From SAR116 cluster bacterium AG-321-A13 (lineage in GTDB: Bacteria; Pseudomonadota; Alphaproteobacteria; Puniceispirillales; Marisalimonadaceae): a stretch of 32,639 nt of DNA. The stretch is taken from assembly GCA_003283875.1 (NCBI GenBank), contig QBXD01000012.1:1-32639 (forward strand). Reading direction: 5' to 3'. Positions 26,472 to 32,639 of the stretch are shown piece after piece. The notes under the pieces are model-generated. The model worked only from the letters and a program-made list of their open reading frames with translations. It did not search any database and was not told the origin of the DNA. The translations under genes and the position numbers were made by a program. Position 1 is the stretch's first letter. Every line of letters begins with the position of its first letter.

Positions 26472-27641
26472 TTAAATTATCTCCTTAACTGCATTTACAA
26501 TCTTAACAGCTGCGTCGTCTAAGTCATCTGCTGGTGTTATTTTTAGACCAGAATCTGATAATATTTTTTTGCCCTCATCAACGTTTGTACCTGCCAACCT
26601 AACTACTAATGGTTTTGTTAATGACAAGGCTTTTGCTGCTGCTACAACTCCTTCAGCGATGATGTCGCAACGCATTATTCCTCCAAAAATATTTACTAAA
26701 ATTCCTTCAACAGCTTCATCAGATAGTATGATTTTGAATGCTTCTGTAACTTTTTCTTTTGTAGCACTGCCACCAACGTCTAAAAAATTGGCAGGGGATG
26801 AACCTTTTAATTTAATAATGTCCATAGTTGCCATTGCAAGACCAGCTCCATTTACCAAACACCCAATAGTCCCATCTAGTTTGATATAAGCTAGATCATA
26901 TTTACTGGCTAAAATTTCCGCGGGATCTTCTTCAGTTTCATCTCTTAAAGCCATTATTTTTGGATGCCTGTAAAGTGCATTATTATCAAATGACATTTTT
27001 GCATCTAGGGCTATCAAGTTATTTTCAGAAGTTAAAACTAAGGGGTTTATCTCTAATAGACTTGCATCATTTTCAGTAAAAAGCTTATACAACTGACTAA
27101 AAAAATCTCCAGCTTGTTTAAAACTTGTTCCAGTTAAGTTAAGACTATTTGCTATCAATCTAGAATGAAAGGGTTGAAAGCCTATTGTAGGATCAATATT
27201 AAAAGATAATATTTTTTCTGGATTTTCTTCGGCAACTTTTTCAATATCCACTCCACCTTCTGTTGAAGCTATTAGTGAAATTCTACTGCTAACTCTATCG
27301 ATGACCATAGAAAAATAATATTCTGAAGCTATATTACATCCGTCTTCTATATATAATCTCTGAACAAGTTTTCCTTCACTACTAGTTTGATGTGTTATTA
27401 ACTTTTGGCCAAGGATTGTTTCAGCTGCATTTTTTAATGTTTCTAAATCCTTTACAACTTTTACACCACCAGCTTTGCCTCTTCCACCTGCATGAATTTG
27501 TGCTTTCACGACATAAACTGGACCAGGTAATTCTTTTGCTGCAATTAGAGCCTCCTCTACTGAAAAAACAGCTTTTCCCTTTGGAGTTGGAATATTATAT
27601 TCTTTAAATAGCTCTTTAGCTTGATGTTCATGAATATCCAA
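26472..27641 (-). CDS. sucC: Succinyl-CoA synthetase beta subunit
   Basis: A 389-residue ATP-grasp subunit, normal length. The N-terminus [18 protein letters not shown] and the nucleotide-binding [17 protein letters not shown] are typical, as are the metal-binding [13 protein letters not shown] and the phosphate-shuttle region [15 protein letters not shown]. It supplies the nucleotide site of succinyl-CoA synthetase; ADP or GDP preference is not decided by sequence. It begins 13 bases after mdh and its stop touches the sucD ATG. Confidence 0.96.
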   Translation of the reverse strand: MDIHEHQAKELFKEYNIPTPKGKAVFSVEEALIAAKELPGPVYVVKAQIHAGGRGKAGGVKVVKDLETLKNAAETILGQKLITHQTSSEGKLVQRLYIEDGCNIASEYYFSMVIDRVSSRISLIASTEGGVDIEKVAEENPEKILSFNIDPTIGFQPFHSRLIANSLNLTGTSFKQAGDFFSQLYKLFTENDASLLEINPLVLTSENNLIALDAKMSFDNNALYRHPKIMALRDETEEDPAEILASKYDLAYIKLDGTIGCLVNGAGLAMATMDIIKLKGSSPANFLDVGGSATKEKVTEAFKIILSDEAVEGILVNIFGGIMRCDIIAEGVVAAAKALSLTKPLVVRLAGTNVDEGKKILSDSGLKITPADDLDDAAVKIVNAVKEII

Positions 27642-27654
27642 AACTTATACCTCT

Positions 27655-28635
<981 letters not shown>

Positions 28636-28705
28636 TTAAAAATATTAAAGAAAGTTAGTTTAATCATTATTTAAAATTGACTATACTTTTATGATTTCTG
28701 GTTAT

Positions 28706-28734
28706 CTTTTAAACCTTTTTTTGGATGCTATCAA
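28706..28734 (-). promoter_or_regulatory. Candidate promoter of the mdh-suc-lpd operon
   Basis: On the minus strand TTGATA (28729-28734) and TAAAAG (28706-28711) are 17 bases apart in the 137-base gap between zapE and mdh, implying a leader of about 80 bases. The -10 box matches only partly and the region is very AT-rich. No terminator hairpin is visible behind zapE, so read-through from sdh is also possible. Confidence 0.3.
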
Positions 28735-28754
28735 GGTAAGATTAAATACGTTAT

Positions 28755-29843
28755 CTAATTTTTTAATTGTGACATTTCTGTAATTCTTGAGATGGTTCTT
28801 TGAAATTCAAATTCCCATTCTTTTCCTTGATAGAGGTTTTTAAAGTCAACTTCTGCATTAGCAATTAGAAAACAACCTTTATCATACAAGGCATCAATTA
28901 ACCAAATGAACCTTCGGGTTTCATTACGCAAAATATCATTTAACTCAGGTATGTTGTCTATTATAATACCCTTATATCTCAGTGCTATCTCTATGTAGTC
29001 TGAGGCTGCTAAAGGTTTATTACATAAATCATCAAAATCCATTCTTGCAATTCCTGCAGCAACTTGAGGAATAAAAATTTTTCTGCCAGCTATTTCTATA
29101 TTTTCAGATATCTTTTCAAAGCCTAAACTTAAACTTTCAAATATTTTATCTACCTTTTCATTATTATTTTTATTTATAGGAGTTAACCAAACCTTATTTC
29201 CACTCAAAGACCTTTCTCTCCAATCCTCACCATCTGGTATTTTTATAATATTATTTTTATTTTTTAAACTTTCTATAAATGGTAAAATTCTATCTCTGTG
29301 TAGGCCATTTTTATAAAGACCATCAGGAGGCTGATTTGAAGTCGTAACTAAAATAGTACCTTGATCAAACATTACCTCAAATAATCTTGACAATATCATT
29401 GCATCAGCAATATCCTTAACTTCCATTTCATCAAAGCAAAGCAATTTTGCAGATTTAGCAAGATCTTTACCTACTAATAGAACACTATCTTTATTTCTTT
29501 CAGATTTACTTTTCTTTAGTATTCTTTGGTGCACTTCTTTCATAAAGTCATGAAAATGCAGTCTTCTTTTATCTTTAATTTCAAGATTTTGAAAAAACAA
29601 GTCCATAATCATAGATTTACCTCTTCCTACACCTCCAAATATGTAAACACCTTTAATATTTTTCTTTTTAACACCAGAAAGAATATTAAATATTGAAAAG
29701 TTTTTATCTAAACTATTGATTTCTCTTAGAAGAATATCGAGATACTTTGATACTATGATTTGGCCTGGGTCAAAACTAATAGATTTTTTAAGTGCAATGG
29801 ATTCAAGATTTATTTTATTAATTATTTTAGTGTTATTGGCCAT
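28755..29843 (-). CDS. zapE: Cell division protein ZapE (AFG1-like ATPase)
   Basis: A 362-residue AFG1-like P-loop ATPase: Walker A GGVGRGKS at 70-77, FHDFMKEVHQRI at about 97-108, Walker B LLCFDEMEVKDIADAMIL from 134, and sensor region TSNQPPDGLYKNGLHRDRILPFI. E. coli ZapE acts on the FtsZ ring under stress; the mitochondrial relative AFG1 handles respiratory-chain proteins. Its place between sdhB (20 bases upstream) and mdh is a conserved alphaproteobacterial arrangement and fits a role near respiratory complexes, which is inference. Confidence 0.93.
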   Translation of the reverse strand: MANNTKIINKINLESIALKKSISFDPGQIIVSKYLDILLREINSLDKNFSIFNILSGVKKKNIKGVYIFGGVGRGKSMIMDLFFQNLEIKDKRRLHFHDFMKEVHQRILKKSKSERNKDSVLLVGKDLAKSAKLLCFDEMEVKDIADAMILSRLFEVMFDQGTILVTTSNQPPDGLYKNGLHRDRILPFIESLKNKNNIIKIPDGEDWRERSLSGNKVWLTPINKNNNEKVDKIFESLSLGFEKISENIEIAGRKIFIPQVAAGIARMDFDDLCNKPLAASDYIEIALRYKGIIIDNIPELNDILRNETRRFIWLIDALYDKGCFLIANAEVDFKNLYQGKEWEFEFQRTISRITEMSQLKN

Positions 29844-29863
29844 TTTTAAGATAAGGGCAAGGG

Positions 29864-30643
29864 TTATTTCCGTTCCAGTTGAAGCTTCTTTATCTCTCCA
29901 ATTGCTTTAGCAGGGTTTAAACCTTTAGGACATGTTTTAGTACAATTCATAATTGTATGGCATCTATACAATTTAAAAGAATCTTCTAAATCATCTAATC
30001 TTTCATTTGTATTTTCATCTCGACTGTCTGCAATCCACCTATACGCTTGTAATAACACTGCAGGGCCTAAATATTTGTCACCATTCCACCAATAAGAAGG
30101 ACAAGAGGTAGTGCATGAGAAGCACAAAACACATTCCCATAAACCGTCAATTTGTTCTCTTTCCTTTGGAGATTGCTTTCTAGATTTACCCTTTTCTGGT
30201 TTAGTATCAGTTTGCAACCAAGGTTTAACAGACGTTAATTGAGCGTAGGCTTTTGTCAAATCAGGTACAAGATCTTTTACAACATCCATGTGTGGGAGGG
30301 GATATATATTTATTTCACCTTTAACATCCTCTATGGATTTTAAACAAGCTAAAGTATTTGTGCCGTCAATATTCATTGAACATGAACCACATATACCTTC
30401 TCTACAAGAACGTCTAAATGTTAAACTTGAATCGATTTCCTGTTTAATTTTTATTAAGGCATCCAAAACCATGGGTCCACAGTCATCTAAATCAATAGTA
30501 TAGCTATCAATTCTGGGATTTTCGTCATCGTCTGGAGACCATCTATAAACGTTAACTTTCCGCGAGTTTTTTGTATCACCTTTATATGGGTATTCAATAC
30601 CTTTAACTATTTTAGAATGTCTTGGTAAGGCAAACTCAGCCAC
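29864..30643 (-). CDS. sdhB: Succinate dehydrogenase iron-sulfur subunit
   Basis: A 259-residue subunit with all three cluster motifs: [2Fe-2S] C80, C85, C88, C100 ([10 protein letters not shown]...LAC), and [16 protein letters not shown] (C171, C174, C177, C181) with [17 protein letters not shown] (C228, C234, C238) for the [4Fe-4S] and [3Fe-4S] clusters. It carries electrons from SdhA flavin to ubiquinone at the inner membrane. The start is GTG, with a perfect AAGGAG 7 bases upstream, 17 bases after the sdhA stop. Confidence 0.96.
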   Translation of the reverse strand: MAEFALPRHSKIVKGIEYPYKGDTKNSRKVNVYRWSPDDDENPRIDSYTIDLDDCGPMVLDALIKIKQEIDSSLTFRRSCREGICGSCSMNIDGTNTLACLKSIEDVKGEINIYPLPHMDVVKDLVPDLTKAYAQLTSVKPWLQTDTKPEKGKSRKQSPKEREQIDGLWECVLCFSCTTSCPSYWWNGDKYLGPAVLLQAYRWIADSRDENTNERLDDLEDSFKLYRCHTIMNCTKTCPKGLNPAKAIGEIKKLQLERK

Positions 30644-30660
30644 AAATAACTCCTTTTAAA

Positions 30661-32452
30661 TTAGTATACTCTTGCTGCTGGAGGAATTGAAGCAACTTCG
30701 TTAGTTAAGGTATTTAAATGAACATCTCTATAATCAAGTTTAGTTTTATTTTTTTCATTTAACCACATGATTGTGTGCTTCATCCAATCTTTATCATCCC
30801 TATCTGGATAATCCTCATGAGAATGAGCACCTCGAGATTCTTTTCGTTGATCAGCAGATTTAATTGTAACTATTGCTTGTTGCATTAAATTTTCAAGTTC
30901 TAATGCTTCTACTAAGTCAGTATTAAATATTAATGACCTATCTTTGATACCAACCCCATCCAAATTATTCGCAATTGTATCAACTTTTTTTACGCCTTCA
31001 TTCATTGAAGAGTTAGACCTAAACACAGCTGCATGTTTTTGCATTGCATTTTGCATTGAATTTCTTATCTCACCGACAGAGATGTCACCTTTAGCATGTC
31101 TCATTTTGTCTAGTCTTGCCAAAATTTTATCTGTCACACGCTTAGGTAAGGGAGCGTGTAAGGCACCTTTTTCAACTGTTTTTAATGCTCTTTGGGCTGC
31201 AGCTCTTCCAAATACAACTATATCCAGCAATGAGTTTGTGCCCAACCTATTTGCTCCATGAACAGAGACACATGCAGCCTCACCAATAGCCATTAATCCT
31301 GATACTACTGCATTTTGATCATTACCCTTACGGGTGACAACTTCACCATTATAATTAGTTGGTATGCCACCCATATTATAATGCACAGTTGGTAAGACAG
31401 GAATAGGCTCTTTAGTTACATCAACTCCACAAAATATTTTTGCAGTTTCACTTATTCCTGGCAATCGCATATGTAAAGTTGCAGGATCAATATGTTCAAG
31501 ATGCATAAAAATGTGATCTTTGTTAGGTCCTACACCTCTACCTTCATTAATCTCAATTGTCATTGATCTAGATACAACATCTCTACTTGCTAAATCTTTA
31601 GCAGTAGGGGCATATCTTTCCATAAACCTTTCACCTTCAGAATTTGTTAGATAACCACCTTCTCCACGTGAGCCTTCCGTAATTAACACTCCAGCTCCAT
31701 AAACACCTGTTGGATGAAATTGCACAAATTCCATATCCTGCAATGGTAAACCAGCTCTCAAAACCATAGCGTTACCGTCTCCCGTACATGTATGTGCTGA
31801 GGTACAGGAAAAGTAAACACGTCCATAACCACCAGTAGCTAATACAGTTTGATGACCGCGAAACCTATGAATTTTCCCATCGTCCATACATAAAGCTAAA
31901 ACACCTACACATTTACCATTGTCATCCATTAACAAATCAAGAGCTATATACTCGACAAAAAATTCAGCTTGATGTTTTAAACATTGTTGATAAAGAGTAT
32001 GCAGAATTGCGTGACCAGTTCTGTCTGCTGCAGCACAAGCTCTTCTAGCCATTTTTTTTTCCATAATCTAGGGTATGTCCACCAAAAGGACGCTGATAGA
32101 CTTCACCTTCTTCTGTACGAGAAAACGGAACTCCAAAGTTTTCTAATTCTGTAACAGAAGGTATAGCTTCTTTACACATATATTCAATCGCATCTTGATC
32201 ACCTAGCCAATCAGATCCTTTTACAGTGTCATACATATGAAATTGCCAACTATCATTTTCACCCATGTTATTCAGTGCGGCACCAATTCCACCTTGTGCT
32301 GCAACGGTGTGACTTCTAGTTGGGAAAACTTTGGTAATACAGGCTGTCTTTAAGCCACCAGATACCATACCTAAAGTTGCCCTTAAACCAGCACCACCAG
32401 CACCTACAACAACTACATCATGTTCATGATCTATAATTTCGTATTCAGACAT
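30661..32452 (-). CDS. sdhA: Succinate dehydrogenase flavoprotein subunit, frame broken at an A9 run
   Basis: Two overlapping frames together make one SdhA. The first (32452 to stop 32045, 135 residues) has FAD motif GAGGAG at 17-22, the flavin-linking H48 in [12 protein letters not shown], and ends LDYGKKNG. The second (30661 to about 32056) continues [19 protein letters not shown] through to SIPPAARVY. Removing one A from the nine at 32052-32060 joins them as [17 protein letters not shown], 596 residues, the normal alphaproteobacterial length. All catalytic regions are otherwise intact, so a sequencing error or ribosome/polymerase slippage is more likely than a dead gene. It sits 16 bases behind sdhD and 17 before sdhB. 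Confidence 0.93.
32052..32060 (-). other. A9 homopolymer that shifts the sdhA frame
   Basis: Nine A on the coding strand (nine T on the plus strand) between codons for Gly and Met-Ala-Arg. Eight A would keep one frame throughout sdhA. Runs of nine A are classic sites for polymerase slippage as well as for sequencing and consensus errors. Confidence 0.9.
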
Positions 32453-32468
32453 TAGTAAACTTTCATAA

Positions 32469-32639
32469 TTATAAGTAAATTTTTAATACACATAGAATTG
32501 ATAGGACACCTAAAACTGTCGCTATTAGTTTTATAAGTATTATAGATACAATTTTCAACCCCTCATGATGAACATAATCCTCTATCACCACTTGTAATCC
32601 TGAAGCCGCATGAAAATAAAGAGTACCAAAAAGAAGTAT
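32469..32639 (-). CDS. sdhD: Succinate dehydrogenase membrane anchor SdhD (5' end cut by window edge)
   Basis: The last 56 codons of a membrane protein, entering at the right edge and ending TAA at 32469. It shows the SdhD hallmark [20 protein letters not shown]: the His near the b-haem site and the Asp-Tyr at the ubiquinone pocket. A final membrane helix (about [18 protein letters not shown]) follows. It anchors SdhAB to the inner membrane with SdhC. The gene ends 16 bases before sdhA, in the usual sdhCDAB order. Confidence 0.88.
   Translation of the reverse strand: MLLFGTLYFHAASGLQVVIEDYVHHEGLKIVSIILIKLIATVLGVLSILCVLKIYL

Noticed and set aside
30661..32064. A separate short SdhA-like protein starting MEKKMARRA
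   Set aside because: It lacks the FAD-binding N-terminus and the flavin-linking His, which are in the overlapping upstream frame; the start MEKK is only the shifted reading of the A9 region.

Overview
The window is a dense, AT-rich stretch of bacterial chromosome. Gene content and gene order point to an alphaproteobacterium, probably a free-living marine type with a compact genome: the TCA cluster runs sdhD-sdhA-sdhB-zapE-mdh-sucC-sucD-sucA-sucB-lpdA, intergenic gaps are tens of bases, and neighbouring genes often abut. No tRNA, rRNA, CRISPR array, insertion sequence or phage gene is visible, and no stretch over 300 bases lacks a gene. The longest gaps (about 100-140 bases) lie between divergent genes or at operon heads.

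Left part (1-8099): metabolic and transport genes in small units. A D-2-hydroxyacid dehydrogenase, cut by the left edge, sits 3 bases behind a TcuA-like FAD dehydrogenase, divergent from an EamA transporter. A gamma-glutamyltransferase-family gene follows an AlaC-type aminotransferase on the minus strand. Divergent from these are a small membrane-anchored protein of unknown function and an amidase.

Middle (8232-19900): a four-gene Gld-like ABC cassette (ATPase, permease, GldG-like auxiliary protein, DUF4340-like protein), an acyl-CoA dehydrogenase, a VOC-family protein with an MFS transporter, htpG with a convincing heat-shock-type promoter, a beta-hydroxyacid dehydrogenase, a class II aldolase-like gene and an SMR efflux pump.

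Right part (19897-32639, all minus strand): the TCA block. Succinate dehydrogenase is followed by ZapE, then malate dehydrogenase, succinyl-CoA synthetase and all three subunits of the 2-oxoglutarate dehydrogenase complex, covering 2-oxoglutarate to oxaloacetate.

The most notable signals are in this block. SucB (E2) has its E3-binding domain at the extreme N-terminus, ahead of the lipoyl domain, instead of between lipoyl and catalytic domains. A good Shine-Dalgarno sequence and ATG lie exactly at the start of the lipoyl domain, so a second, short E2 lacking the E3-binding domain could be made. sdhA is split by one extra A in an A9 run, either a sequencing error or a slippage site. sucD carries a perfect 30-base palindrome whose right arm coincides with an E-to-Q change in a conserved motif.
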